From assembly GCA_000151295.1 (NCBI GenBank), contig GG745386.1:127262-164416 (forward strand): a DNA stretch of 37,155 bases, given 5' to 3'. Every line of letters starts with the position of its first letter. The first letter of the stretch is position 1. Both the position numbers and the translations under genes were made by a program. The DNA is from Allomyces macrogynus ATCC 38327. Taxonomy: Eukaryota > Blastocladiomycota > Blastocladiomycetes > Blastocladiales > Blastocladiaceae. Positions 20,891-32,205 of this stretch are shown here, piece after piece. Under the pieces are notes generated by a model. The model was given only the letters and a program-made list of their open reading frames with translations. It was not told the DNA's origin and ran no database searches.

Positions 20891-21459
20891 GAGCGCAACG
20901 GACGACCACAGGTCGATTTGGAAACTGGTCATCAGGGGCATCACAAAGTCGCGCTGTGGCCTGCGCCGTGACTACGCGGTTCGTCGGGTCGGTTCAAGTT
21001 CATTTGCGCCAGGCTCGTTCGGCCGGGCTCAACGTGTTGGCTCGGCGCTGTTTTGGCTCCCCTTTCCTGTTCCTTCCTGCCTGCAAACGACGGACGGCAC
21101 GCACAAACGACGGGTTCTTGTCATCGAGAAACCACACGGTCACGACCACGAATCAACACACGCCAACAAAGATGAACGACAACTAGGCCCCAAAAATCGG
21201 TCGGCCCGTTGCAGGGCCCACCGGCAAAACGAAATGGTTTTCTTGCTTGAACGAGAAAGAAGGCCGCGGCCGACCACGGCGCGCGCGTCCGGCAGATCGA
21301 CGGCAGGCACCTTGTGGAGCGATATGGATGGACCCGGCCGTGACACAAGCCCGACGCTCGGATTCCTTGTTTGTGCGCAGTCCGACGGCAGAGGTAGCAC
21401 ACTGACGCGACGGCGGCACGTTGGTTCGGTCGCGTCAGATCGGTGACGGCGCACGCAGG
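20891..21459. other. Intergenic region, no gene seen
   Basis: Sequence between the glutathione reductase relic and the 3' end of a minus-strand membrane-protein gene. Apart from G/C-rich composition I see no gene or repeat. Confidence 0.3.
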
Positions 21460-21950
21460 TCACGACCACGAGTAGACCCAGACGAGGAAGATGACGGCGA
21501 GCAGCGCGAGCAAAATCGATCCGCCGGCGACAATGCACAGTGCTACGGCCATGTCGGCGAGCATCGTGACAAGCGACCATGCCATCGCGGTGGATCTCTT
21601 GTGGTGCACGCGGGATCGAGCGGAACGGGACGGGGCGGGGCGGGGCGGGGCGAGCGCACGCAGCGAGGCAGCGACTGTTTTGGTTCCGTCTCGGGCTTGG
21701 ACTTGAAGCCGTTGCCGTTTCCGTCCGGCAGCACAGTCGTGGAGCTCGACTGGGCCTTGACTTGGCGCTGGACAAAGAGGTTGCAGCCGGCGGCGGCGGC
21801 GTCGGTCGTGGCCGCCAGAATGCGGGTGGAGAGCGGTAGTGCGGCGGCTCCACGCTGGCGCCGGGTCGGGACGTCGTTGGGGAGGACGGATTGGGCTGCG
21901 GCTGGCCAGATTCGAACTTGGACGAGCAAGGGCTGCGATTTGCTTTGCAT
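21460..21950 (-). CDS. Hypothetical single-pass membrane protein
   Basis: The C-terminus reads AMAWSLVTMLADMAVALCIV and AGGSILLALLAVIFLVWVYS before a TGA stop: a strongly hydrophobic tail with one long or two close membrane segments. Upstream, another frame with clear third-position G/C bias carries a hydrophilic region (TTDAAAAGCNLFVQRQVKAQ, VLPDGNGNGFKSKPETEPKQ). The two frames meet in a run of GCCCC repeats at 21631-21651, where a change of one unit would shift the frame by one, so an assembly or repeat-length error is likely. The ATG at 21950 is the first in the upstream frame, but the start is uncertain. I do not recognise the family; the layout is that of a tail-anchored protein. Confidence 0.42.
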
Positions 21951-22153
21951 TGCTTTGCTTTGCTGCGGGAAGTGGCTCTGTCTCGCAGAGCGGTGCGCCG
22001 CCATGTCTCGCGCTTTGCTGCGGTGAAGCCAGTTGAAAAATTGTGGAAATGGCCGACCCGCGAACGTTCCATTCACAACGGGCTCAGAAACGCCCAGAAA
22101 TGCAAAAAATCCACGCCGTAAATGACAGTTAACCCCTGGACCCCGGCCGCTCA

Positions 22154-24964
22154 TTATGATCGCGGTCTCTCAACGGCCTCCACCGCGCCGTCGCTCTCCA
22201 CCTCTTCGCCCTCCCTCACATACTCTCCGCGCGCCGCCCGGACCACGGCCGCCCACCTACCCTTCTCCTTGACCCACGCGGGATCCACATCGCGCGCGAC
22301 CACCGCGGTCCACGCGGCCTCGATCCCGTCGTTCGCCTGCGCGTACGCGTGCTCGACCTCGACCATATCCTCGATCTGCTCCGTCTCGGCGACAACGCGG
22401 CCGGCCCACTTGATCGTGTACTCGCGCGCGCCGTAGAGGAACGAGGCCGGCGCAAAGACGCGGCCGTTGGAGACGACCATGGCCGGGACCATGTACTGCT
22501 CGTAGAAGGCGCGGAAGTCGTCGGGGACGGTAGTGCGCGCAACGGCGTTGGTGCGCAGGGTCGTGCCGCTATCGATGTCATGAGATAGGTTAATTTTCTG
22601 GCCATGGAGAAGGGTGGAGAATGTGGAGACATACCGCTCCAAGTCCATCGTGTCGACCGTCAACACCACCTGCCGCTGCTCGACCGACTCGATGCGCAGC
22701 CCGCTCTCTGTTCAGTTCAGCAACACTCCGTCAGTCCACGTTCCCGCTCCCCTTTCCTCTACCACAAATCCATCCGCGCCATGGATACACACCGCTCAGT
22801 GCCACCATGTCCGGGCCCGACGCACCTTGTGCACGCACCGACTCTGTCCCCGCGCCCCTCGGCCCGCGGAAATCCACGACAATCTCGGCTTTCCCGGGCA
22901 CATCCAACCCACCGCGCCGCTTGGCCCCGTCGGTCGCGTCCGTCGAATAGACCAGCCGCCACCGCCGTTTCCGGTTGCCCACATCCACGCTATCGTCCAC
23001 CGGCTCAATCACGACCGCTTTCTTACTCTTCTTACTCTTCTTCTTGGCCTGCTTGACCGCATTCGCGCGCGCGAGCGCCGCATGCCGATCGGCATCCAAC
23101 TCTTCAACTGTCGGGGCGCCAATCCAACACCCGCCGCGCGGCGGGCACGTACCGCGGTTTCCGGGCGCGCGTCGAGCAGCCATGCCTGGATGTCGCTGAC
23201 GGGCACAGCGTCCTTGACGGGGGCACTGAAGAGGGTCGGGAGCGTGGGCGGGTCGTCGGTGGAAGTGGTAGAAGCGGCGGCGGGGCCCACGTCGTCGGGC
23301 GTGAAGAAGGCCAGCGTGCCGAGACTCGTCTCGAGGTCGATGCGCGGGAGAGACGTGCTCGATTGCGTGGTGAGGCGGGACAGGTAGTGCACGAGCGTCG
23401 CGTGGTGCGCGGGGTACGCGGTGCGCACGTCGGTGCTGGGGGAGGCGCGTGGCGGGCTAGCAATGGCGGAGGTGAGAGGTGAGTACTATGGGTGGGGAGC
23501 GGGATGGGCGACGTGGAGAAGGAGCGTACGCTGCGACTGCCGGTGGAGGTGCGACGAGGACGTGCCGCGTCAGGTCGGCGTCGTCCGGGAACTGCCGAGT
23601 CTGTGTTGATCCAAAACATCATTAGTGAAATGGACAGCTGCACAAAGCCAAAAGTACAGAAGCACGCACCGGCCTCGTCACCGACACAAACCGCCAGCAC
23701 GGCACGCCGTCAAACAGCTTATTATCCGTCCAGTGCGGGTCGGCCAGCGGCAACAGCGCGTACCGCGCCTCGACAGCGCTCGGCGGCTCCAGCGCGGCGA
23801 CCACGTGCCACCGCGTATCCTGGAACAGATCCCAGGTACTGCGCAATAGCTGCTTGGCCGTCGACAGGTTGACGAGCGAGGTCGACGTGACGTGCAGTTT
23901 ATCGCCGTGCTCTTCAATGTAGACGTTGCACTGTCGCATGATCTTTCCAATCAGCCGGTGCGCCATCAGGTAGTACTTGTGCGACTGCTTGGCCTCGAGC
24001 GGGATCGTGATCAGGGCCTCCTTGTATTGCTGTGAATTCGGTCACGGGCAGCAGCGACGAGTGAGCAACGCTAGACCGTGAACCCAGACACACGAAAACG
24101 CCGGCGTACCAGCAAGTGCCGCAAGTTCACGACGGCCTTCTTGATATCGCGGCCGTCGCCGACAATCGTGACCTTGAGCTGGTCCGTATCGAGGTGCAGC
24201 GCGACGTTATGCCGCAACATCAACGACCGCGCCGTCTCGCCGTGCCCGTGAATAAAAAACAGGTCACGATCGGTACACGGCACATCAAGTCGGCCATGGA
24301 CATGGTCCGGGATCGCGAGCACGCGCTCCATGACCAGATCGCGATCGGCCTCGTCGGTCGGTGCCGCTACCGCCGCCGCATCCGCCTCCGGCGCTGCCGC
24401 CGGCACCTGCGCGACCCCCTTGGTTGGGTGCCGCACCTGCCAGACGCCAAACACGATCGCGTCGCGCAATTTGGGCTTCTTGATGGTGGTTTTCGCCGAC
24501 AAGTAGGTCCCGACGGGCAACCACGCGGACATGACGTCGTTGGTCGCGTTCTTGCTCAGGTACCCGACCATTTGCGGTTTCGTGAACCCCGAATCTAGTT
24601 GTTGCAATAGCCGCGCGACTTCAGCGTCGGTCATGGTCGCCGCAATCCGCGCCGATTTGGGCCGCAGCGAGTCGATCGAGTCGCTCGACACGGCGACTTC
24701 GTTGAGCTCAAAGTCGGCAAACGCGAGCAGGTTCGTGCTGGGCGCGGACGGTTCGGACCCGGGCATGCTCAGCAGCGTGCGCGGGCGCCGGGGCGGGTTG
24801 CCGAGCGCGGGGCGGGTCGCGGATACGAATGGGCGGGTCTGGAGCGGCGTGATCGGTGCGCAGGCGGCGCATAGTCGTGGCGAGCCATGGCGGGGCGGGA
24901 TCGACGGTGCAAACGGCCTTGCTGGTCGCGTGCGCGCCAGGCCGGCGGCCAGAGCGCGATACAT
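22154..24964 (-). CDS. SLS1-like mitochondrial protein, seven exons
   Basis: Exons on the minus strand: 24964-24110, 24029-23670, 23600-23530, 23456-23153, 23099-22839, 22705-22635 and 22568-22154, giving 778 residues in one frame. The N-terminus MYRALAAGLARTRPARPFAP is Arg-rich with no acidic residues, a typical mitochondrial presequence. LLQQLDSGFTKPQMVGYL ... KTTIKKPKLRDAIVFGVWQV resembles the N-terminal SAP-like region of fungal Sls1, and DLFFIHGHGETARSLM ... LKVTIVGDGRDIKKAVVNL looks like a KH-type domain; a second similar segment follows in exon 2. Yeast Sls1 is an inner-membrane protein coupling mitochondrial transcription to translation. A Lys-rich stretch (KQAKKKSKKSKKA) lies in exon 5. 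Two introns (23100-23152, 22706-22838) keep frame only with a late AG as acceptor. The last intron (66 nt, GTATGT) would not disturb the frame if retained. Confidence 0.62.
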
Positions 24965-26005
24965 GGTGGCGACCGCGGTTCAGGTCGGGGTGGAGGTGGT
25001 GGTGCTGCAGGTCGCGCAGCGTGCCGTGTCAATTGTTGGTGTTGTTGGTGCTGCTGGTTGTGCAATCGCCGCGATCGAATTTGCGCCATGATTTGGCGGT
25101 GATCAAAGCCAACAAAGGCGCCCTGATGCGGTGCGGTGGTTTGTTGACAAGGGCGCGTGCGTGCATGTGACATGCGGCCGGGCGACGGAGGAGCGGGACG
25201 CGAGACAATCCCTTGCAATGACGTGGAGTGCATCAACCTGACAGCGGGCAGCTTGCATCGTGGCGCCTCCACCGACGTGCGGTCCTTTCGAGCGCGTCTT
25301 CTCGCCAACCACAACCGACGCGTGCCGACAGCCCTGCCAGCCTCCCTGTTCGCCCGACGATGCACGACGACCGGCCGGGTTCGATGAGCCGACCTTCGCC
25401 GAGTTGATCTCGCTCGTCCCTTTCTCTCCAGCCCCTGACCCTGCCGACTACAAACGAACAAAGGAGGCCAGGACCCTTTCGATAACTTTGCGCAACTTGT
25501 CGGTCGCCGTCGTCGACCACCAGCAACAATCGGCCACGATGTGGTCGTCGTAAACGAGCGCGACCATCGTCGAGTCTCGAGTACAAAAGAGCTGCAAGGC
25601 CCCCGCGCGTCCGCGGGCTCGCCTCGATTTATCTTGACAGATCCTGCATCAACTCGCTTTACCTGCACGCAAGCAGGCCCCAGTTTCTCACGTCGCACAC
25701 GGCCAACCGTTCCTGCGCGACCAACGCGAACCGACGCGTGCTCGCTGTCGTTTGGCCACCCCCCACCCGCTTCCCACGCGACTTTCAGCGCGCCTCGCCG
25801 CGGCCGCTCGCTCACCGAGGCCAACGGACGCGCCCTGTAACCGCGCTCACGCTCGCAACCACGACGACGCGCTGAACAACGACAAATAACGAGGAAACCA
25901 CGCGCTTGCTTGCCGCTCACGACCAACCTGCGGCTCCATCGCCGCGACCGTCCACAACCCATCCATCCCTCGCACCCGCAACCACCGTTCCCGACCGCGA
26001 CCACC
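24965..26005. other. Divergent intergenic region, no gene seen
   Basis: About 1 kb between the SLS1-like start (minus) and the small coiled-coil gene (plus), probably holding both promoters. The long minus-strand open frame across 24.8-26.5 kb is mostly antisense to the two genes and shows no domain. Confidence 0.4.
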
Positions 26006-26563
26006 ATGTCCGCCACGTCCCCGCTCACGACGTTCCTGCGCCTGCAGCGACACCCGGCGACGCTCGCCTTCACGCTCGCCGTCGCGTGCGCGCTCTCCGC
26101 GACCCCCATGTACGCCCGGCACAACATCTCGACCGAGCTGCGGTACCTCGAGGAAGTGCACGCGGCCAAACTCAACGCGCAGCTCGCCGCGTTCCACGCG
26201 CACCTGGCATCCACGGGCCGCGACCGTGCGCGGCAACGCGCGCAGGCTCTGCAGGCCGGGAAAATCACGCCCGACGACGCGCGGAAATGGGCCGAGCGCG
26301 ACGCGCGCGCACTAGCCGAGGCGCACAAGGGCGTGGACGCGATTCTGGACGAGGGGAAAGCTGAGTGGGACGCGTGGGTCGAGGAAAGGAGGAATATGTA
26401 CGCGGCGCCCGTGCGGAAGGTCGGGTTGCCGGTGCCGCTCACGGCGGTGATGGCCGATGACAAGGTCGGGCTCGCGGTCAAGGACGACGAGGCCATGACG
26501 TGGGTGACGATGGCTAAGTGGAAGCACCCGGACGCCGACGTCACCTACGACGACGACGACTAA
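26006..26563 (+). CDS. Small one-pass, coiled-coil protein of unknown function
   Basis: An intronless 185-residue frame starting at an ATG preceded by CCACC. Residues about 15-33 (PATLAFTLAVACALSATPMY) form a membrane segment or signal anchor. A long charged helix follows (ELRYLEEVHAAKLNAQLAAF, RARQRAQALQAGKI, WAERDARALAEAHKGVDAIL). The end is acidic (DVTYDDDD) before TAA. Third-position G/C is very high throughout, so it is certainly coding. The basic N-terminus plus a single helix would suit an inner mitochondrial membrane protein, but I recognise no family. Confidence 0.7.
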   Translation: MSATSPLTTFLRLQRHPATLAFTLAVACALSATPMYARHNISTELRYLEEVHAAKLNAQLAAFHAHLASTGRDRARQRAQALQAGKITPDDARKWAERDARALAEAHKGVDAILDEGKAEWDAWVEERRNMYAAPVRKVGLPVPLTAVMADDKVGLAVKDDEAMTWVTMAKWKHPDADVTYDDDD

Positions 26564-27557
26564 GTGCGCGGGCGTGCCGTGGGCCGGTTCGTTGCTGTCG
26601 TTGTTGCCACCGACCGTGACAAGGAATGATGAAACCGGCGCGGGCCGATTGTCTGGCTTGGCGTCGGGCGCACGCATGCGCGCTGAGGACCGGCGTGCCG
26701 GTCAAAAAATGAGGAACTCGAGAGTTTGCCGTGTTCATGGTTTCGCTTGCGATTCGCGGCTCGGTTCGACGCGCACCGACGGCGTCACGTTGATCGGGCC
26801 GCAGAAGAGGAGCAGAGCATTGTTGATGGGCTGCTTGCCCATTTTGCGTCTCTTGTACATAATTATCAACCGTTTGCGCCCACGGGCGCCAAAGAGAAGT
26901 GGAAGTCCTTCATTTTGCCGTCGTGGAGGAGCATTGTGGACAGAACCGTGGCCCCCGCTGTCATTCGTCGGCGCATTCCGCCCGCAGGTCAGCGTTTCCC
27001 CTGGGTCGAGCGTCTGTGATCTGGTCAACTCTGGCCGTGAAGAGTGTTCTTGCGTTGACGTGGGTGAGGGCGGATTTGCGCCGGTTTTTGCTGCTCCGAG
27101 GGGCAAAGCTCCTGTAACGTCTTTTCTGGGCAGGCAGCCATCACCATCCTCGTTGAGTGCAAGTTGGCTTTGATCGTGGAGCTGATCAAGCCTGGTGAAA
27201 TTGGAAAGGTTGGGATCTCACCATGCGAGATGGTGCTGGTCGGGAGCTGGTTAGTGAAATCCCTCCTGGTTCCAGCCAGCCCCGTTTTGGCCACAAGCTG
27301 TGGGCAGGCCGGCCATCATCGCAATCATTCCCAACCTTCCCAACAGCAGGTCCACCAGAAGAAATCGGCGCCATTCAAAGCTTCTCCTCTTCAACGGCCG
27401 CATCGCCCGTCTCGTCGTCGTGTTGACCAGCGTTCACGGACCGATTTCCATATGCATCAGTCGGCCCGCCCACTCTTCGATCTCTTCTCCCATTGATGGA
27501 CGACAATCCGGCTTCTTCGACTTGTTTCGCTGTCCAGCTCGCCCTTATCCTCCCGCC
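26564..27557. other. Intergenic region with the 5' flank of the copy C gene
   Basis: The first part holds nothing I recognise. From about 27265 the sequence matches the 5' flank of copy B (CCCCGTTTTGGCCACA, then ATCATTCCCAACCTTCCCAA against CCGTTCCCAACAACAAAAAC), and the bases just before the start codon also match (GACGACAA...CTTCGACTT). This conserved stretch is a candidate promoter of the unknown family. Confidence 0.4.
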
Positions 27558-28397
27558 ATGTCCCACCAGTTCAAGCTCGCTGTCCTGGCCGTGCTTGCTG
27601 CCCTCGTGGTGATCATGACGGTTGGCACGGCCAACGTCGGTGCAGCTGTTGTCGATGTCGTCAAGTGGAACACCGCTCTCTATCTCGACGGCAACACTGT
27701 CTCGGACACGTACTGCATCGCGCTCCCGAGCGTGCATTCGATCAGTTCCAAGTGACAATCAATGGCGCGGACAAGGGTGCGTTTCTGGTCTTGTCCCCCT
27801 GACTGCAGCAGCAAGAGCAATCCAACAGTCCCGACTTGAAATCCGACGTGTTGGCTATCATTTGCTTCTTCGCCGTAGGGATCACATCGCCGACGCCTGG
27901 CCTTGACGCGGTCCGAGTTCTCAAAGGGCACCTACCCGCTCGCCGCGGGCAGCACGTCCTTGGTCTTCAAGCGGGCCAATAGCGTTTAGCGTCAAGACTG
28001 GCGCGGTACGGCCTGATGATTTGCTTGAAGCACTTGCTGCCCGCACGCCAAGTTCTGACCATGTTTCTGCGGCAGATCGACTAAGGGCCCAGCGCCTCCC
28101 GCCCCGATCAAGGTTATGACAGCGGGTAATTTGACGCGCGTGGCTGTGGTCGGAGTGTGCGCGGCAGCTGAAGGTCGCGTCCTGGCCAACGTCACGGCCG
28201 CCAACAAGGAGGAGCTGCCCAAGGTGGTGCGCGCGAGCCCTGACATCAAGATGAACCCGTTCGACGGCGTCATGGTGGCGTCGTGGATTGGCGACTCGTA
28301 TGCCGGCGTTGCGATCCAGATGCTGGACTCAAACTAACAGTTCAGCATGGTCGCGCTCGCGCTGACGCCCGTCTACCCGCTGTGTGTGCTGCCGTAA
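27558..28397 (+). pseudogene. Copy C of the unknown gene family, most complete copy
   Basis: Starts MSHQFKLAVLAVLAALVVIM with a Gly/Ala-rich end (TVGTANVGAAVVDV), a clear signal peptide or anchor. It continues KWNTALYLDGNTVSDTYCIA, then after a one-base shift near 27740, DQFQVTINGADKG, and a likely intron from 27777 (GTGCGT). Later blocks are FSKGTYPLAAGSTSLVFKRA, VKTGAVRPDDLLEALAARTP, PPAPIKVMTAGNLTRVAVVG, VLANVTAANKEELPKVVRAS, IKMNPFDGVMVASWIGDSYA and GVAIQM. A TAA at about 28335 interrupts the tail, which then reads SMVALALTPVYPLCVLP with TAA at 28395. Copies A, B and D share these blocks. The layout suggests a secreted or membrane-bound protein. The shifts may be introns or errors, but the stop before the tail suggests a dead copy. 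No family name is known to me. Confidence 0.5.
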
Positions 28398-30233
28398 ATT
28401 GGCTGGCCGGGCCTCGTCTGGGCTTGCTTTTTGTGATTTTGTTTGTGCTTGATTGGATTTGCGATCACAATAACAGTCTGCTTTTGTCTTAATGTTGAGA
28501 TCTGGACCGCCAGGAGATTGGACACTTTGGAACTTGTTATTGCTAGTTGACTGACGGTTTGCAGGATAGTCATTCGTGTGCTGAACGGCTTGAAGAACTC
28601 GAGAGTTTCTTTTCGCCACTTCTCCACTTGCAACATTTCAGCGACATGGGTCATGTCACATCATGAACAGACTTCGGGACTTGCCCACTACCGCCCCAAG
28701 TCCAAATCGTTCGTCACCGACGTCCTCATCCACCATCGACTTCAAGCCCGCCCACACTCGTGGCATCGTCGATTTTGCGCCACATGCTGCACCGCTGCGA
28801 CGCAAGTTCCGTTCGCTCCAAGATTAAAAGTTTTGCGAGTCACGAAAACGAAATGAAGCCGTGTTTGCAAAGACGATACCAAATCGCCTGGAGCAATTGA
28901 CGCTGGCATTGCAGCTCGCATCCCGCACGATTTTTTGTGGTCTTTGATGACTGTGTCGCAGGAAAGGTGCCCTATATCTCGCGCGTGTGCAACGTGGTCC
29001 CGTCCACCAGCGATTTGTCGCCTGACTTGCTTGTCATGACGCCCACCCACATCCCATGCATCGTACATCGCGTAATGATCGGTGTTTCGCGGCCCCAAGC
29101 TGCTCAATGGGCTCGTGCTGCACATCCGTTCCGCCGTGACCTCTCCCCCAAAACGGGACAGGTATCAGGACGTGGGTGGTAAGCACATGACGATGTGCTT
29201 GTTGCACGAAGTACAAGCCCACTGCCGACACTGTGTCAGTTCTCCGACGTGGTCGCATTCTCGCGTGCCGTTTCTCACTTCTCCACCGCATACATCCCTG
29301 AATCGTGGTTGGGTTCAATGAAAGGCCAATTAATGCTCAATTGCTCCTCGATCAAACTTTAATCCAACATCTTTGGGAAGACTAGGCTTGATCATCCTCG
29401 ATTATGTACGTTCCGCACCATGTCCACACGATCGTACTGCATCATCTATGATTCAGGTATGATCATGGGACGCAAAGCCTCGATTCAGGATCGCTTGGGC
29501 TGGATGGGGCGTGGCCAGGTTGGATGGACCCTGGATTGTACCTATCCCAATTTGAATCTGGCCATGACTTGCCCGAGGCTATTTGTGATCTTGTTTGCTA
29601 TCGGCTAGATCAGATCGAGGCCATTGTGATCCAGTTTGCGCTCGCCTTGATCACACCTAGCCGCTCTTGAATCACACTTTGAATGTCCTTGGCCTAGGTG
29701 TGTTCCGCCTTGCGCTAGTCTCGATCATGCCAAGGGCTCTCATAATCGTGCCTAGTGCTCTCACGATCGTGCTTAGGCGGCGCTGAATGCACCTTCAATC
29801 GCACCTATCTAGCACAACCTGAATTGAACCTGAATCGGACCTTACTCTGCCACGATCAAACCAAAGCGACATTAGATCAAATCAGAACGCGAACAAACCC
29901 GACAATACGCGGCACACGACCGCGCCAGCAATCATACTGAGCCCCTTCACGCGTCACGTCCAACCAAAAGTGTCGCGAGAATGAAACAGTGGGGGGGGGG
30001 GGGGGGAGTTAGTCTAACAGCAACCTCAGGCCCGCCATCACCACGGACACAAACACGTCCAGCGTCATCAAGGTCGGCTCCTTGGCGCGATCGTCGAGCC
30101 CGCAATCGCGTCGAGCCCGTCGGTGATCGGCAACCCCATCGGCAAGCGACACGTCATACGCCGACCTTGACGCGTCGTACGCCGACCACAACGACTTCTC
30201 GACCTTGATCTACGCTAGAAGGACGTCACGCAG
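28398..30233. other. Gene-poor region, lower G/C, with degenerate repeats
   Basis: No convincing gene on either strand. From about 29330 to 29960 the DNA is clearly more A/T-rich than the rest of the window and is built from loosely repeated words (GATCA, CCTAG, AATCG, CTTGAATCACA). A run of about 18 G follows at 29992. The 28.5-29.3 kb part has short protein-like stretches but frequent stops in every frame, which suggests old, decayed sequence. Confidence 0.4.
29716..29777 (+). repeat. 21-bp degenerate tandem repeat
   Basis: Units GCTCTCATAATCGTGCCTAG (29736-29756) and GCTCTCACGATCGTGCTTAG (29757-29777) follow a weaker unit with CTCGATCATGCC. The period is 21 bases. Confidence 0.65.
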
Positions 30234-31119
30234 TCAAAACCGGGTCTCCGGGTCGCGAGCGCAAAAATTGCTTCCCACGCGTACTTTCTCGGCAAACACG
30301 TCCATGGGCATGCACATGGCCACGTTCTTGGCCGCACTCGTGGCCTCGCTTGTGGTTGCCCTCGCCGAGAGCCGAGCCCTGGCCGACTCCCGGATCGGCA
30401 AGTTGGATTGAGTGCGCTCAAGAATGGGATTGTGAGACGAGCAAACCAGCGAGACAGATCGATCTGTTTTTTTGGGCTCGCGTTCATTTTCTTGCCACCA
30501 CTTCCATTTTTGCCGACTGGAGTCTTTGCGATCGCCCCCTTTCGCCCTGTACACCCCCGCCTCCGCCGGATCCTTTCCGTGCCCCACGTCCTCATCAAAA
30601 GTCCGGAGTCGCTGAATCACAACGTTAATATGCGCATCGTCGAGCGGGACCTTGTCGCGCAACGCCAACGCGTGCGCGGTGCGCACGATCCCGTTGATCC
30701 GGCGACCATTGAACGGGATCTGCGCCAATTTCGTGACATCGATCCGGTAGCGCCAACCGGCGGCGTGTGCGTCGTGCGCGGCGAGCCGGTCGAGCGCGTG
30801 TGCCCAGCGACTTGACCTCCTCGGCGTGTTCCGCGACTCACGTCTCGATCTTGCCGATCTTGGCGTACAAGTCGCGCGCCGAGACGAAGGGCGTCGAGTC
30901 GTAGAGCTTGTCCTCGGTCGGAATGATGGTCTGCAAGACGCGCGCCATTTCCTGCAACTCGATCCGGATATTGACCTTCAGATCCGACTCGCCGTGCGTG
31001 ACGACGTGCGGCCGATGAACGTAGAACGCCTTGGACTTGATGGATTTGGCGGTCGCGTCGGGCTTGGATTTGCGTTTCACGCGCACGTAGCGGTACGCCG
31101 ACCGGTCTGGTGGACGCAT
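30234..31119 (-). pseudogene. AAA-type ATPase C-terminal lid fragment fused to an unknown N-terminal part
   Basis: About 30810-30580 reads RWAHALDRLAAHDA, GWRYRIDVTKLAQIPFNGRR and INGIVRTAHALALRDKVPLD, then VVIQRLRTFDED. The LNGR-x-I-x-N-x-V-R-T-A-x-A-L pattern is the C-terminal lid of the large fungal family of AAA ATPases. The Walker A and B parts of that family are absent. Upstream an ATG at 31119 opens a different, unrecognised sequence (SKAFYVHRPHVVTHGESDLK, IELQEMARVLQTIIPTEDKL, FVSARDLYAKIGKIE). Removing 31 bases with intron-like ends (30841-30811, GTGAGT...CAAG) joins the two in frame, though that is very short for an intron here. After the lid the frame runs on without similarity to 30234. 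Best read as a truncated gene. Confidence 0.4.
30304..30411 (+). CDS. Possible small secreted peptide
   Basis: A 35-residue frame, MGMHMATFLAALVASLVVAL then AESRALADSRIGKLD, with TGA stop. It has the form of a signal peptide with short mature end and strong third-position G/C. It overlaps the dubious end of the minus-strand AAA fragment. It could be a first exon of a longer gene or chance. Confidence 0.25.
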   Translation: MGMHMATFLAALVASLVVALAESRALADSRIGKLD

Positions 31120-31587
31120 GCCGTGGACGTCGTGGTGAGCTCGTGCGCGCGGTCCATTATCGAAGATGCAGCAAGTTGTAAAATGGCTGCGGTTGTTAAG
31201 ACTCTAGATGGGTGCTGGATCTCGCCGTGCAAGAAATGGAGTGACCACTGGGGCAAGTGGCAAGAGGGACTAGCAAGAAATGGAGTGATCACAATCATCA
31301 TGTTGGGCGTGGCCGTTTCTGCTGAGTGGGCTGATGTTGCCTGTGGGCCATTCATCCTCACTCAACAGAGCAACAATGCTGGCCGCCCTCACGTTCAACA
31401 TCACCTTCCCGCGCGCCAATGACGCATTCCTCCCGGCCACCATCATGGAACGTGTATACAAGACCCTCGACGCGGGCCCGGTGGTGCCAACCCCAACCCC
31501 AAACCAAAAACCAAAAACCGAACCGGAAACGGAACACTATGGTAGGAAACAGGAGAACAAGAAACGAGCAAACGAACGCAACCGCGC
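31120..31587. other. Intergenic region with a short duplicated word
   Basis: No gene seen. GCAAGAAATGGAGTGA occurs twice, at 31229-31244 and 31273-31288 (44-base offset). The part next to 31588 is the TIM17 3' flank. Confidence 0.4.
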
Positions 31588-32205
31588 TTAGGCCGACGGC
31601 TGCATCCCGGCCTGCTGCTGCAGCTCTGGCGGCAGCAGCGGCGCCTGCGGGCGGAACGCGTCGGCGTTCATGCGGTTCATGACGACGCCGGCGCCCTCGA
31701 TCATGCCGAGCAGGACACCGCCGACCGTCGCCGAAATCAGTGCGGCCTTCCATCCGGCTACACGAATCTCATTCAGGTCAGCATCGCCGTCCACTGGCAC
31801 AATGCAGAGAAGAAAAACGTACACCGCAGCGCCAACACGCCACCCGTCAACGTCCCGGACATGATCGAGTTCCAGGCATCCTCCTTTTGCCGGATGCCCG
31901 CAAACGCACAGTCGAACGTCGAGAACAGGGTACCCCAGACGGCGAAGTTACCGCCGAGAACGGGCGCGCGCGCCTTCATGGCCGAGATTGCGCCGGGGAA
32001 ACGCTCGCCGCGCGGCGCATTGCGCGCGCCCTTGACAAAGTGCCACATGCCGCCGCCAATCGCGCCCATGGCAAAGGCACCACCGGCGTCGTTGAGGACG
32101 TTCCATGGGCTACATCGGAAGCGGGGGTAAGGTGTGCGCAGCGAGGCGGGCGGAGAGGGAGGACGGCACGCACCAGGGATCGCGCATGCGGTCGTGGTGC
32201 GGCAT
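31588..32205 (-). CDS. TIM17: TIM17, mitochondrial inner-membrane translocase subunit
   Basis: Core subunit of the TIM23 presequence translocase. Exons on the minus strand are 32205-32174, 32109-31823 and 31757-31588, together 162 residues. The joined N-terminus has the family hallmark RDPCPWNVLND with its conserved Cys-Pro-Trp, then [60 protein letters not shown] and [20 protein letters not shown], followed by [18 protein letters not shown]. Four helices with Gly-rich faces match the family. The Pro/Gln-rich tail ([10 protein letters not shown]) is usual. Introns are 64 and 65 nt (donors GTGCGT and GTACGT). It is divergent from CSN8. Confidence 0.95.

Noticed and set aside
24769..26544. A 591-codon open frame on the minus strand
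   Set aside because: It is antisense to the 26.0-kb coiled-coil gene and overlaps the SLS1-like start; it arises from G/C-rich codon composition and has no domain.
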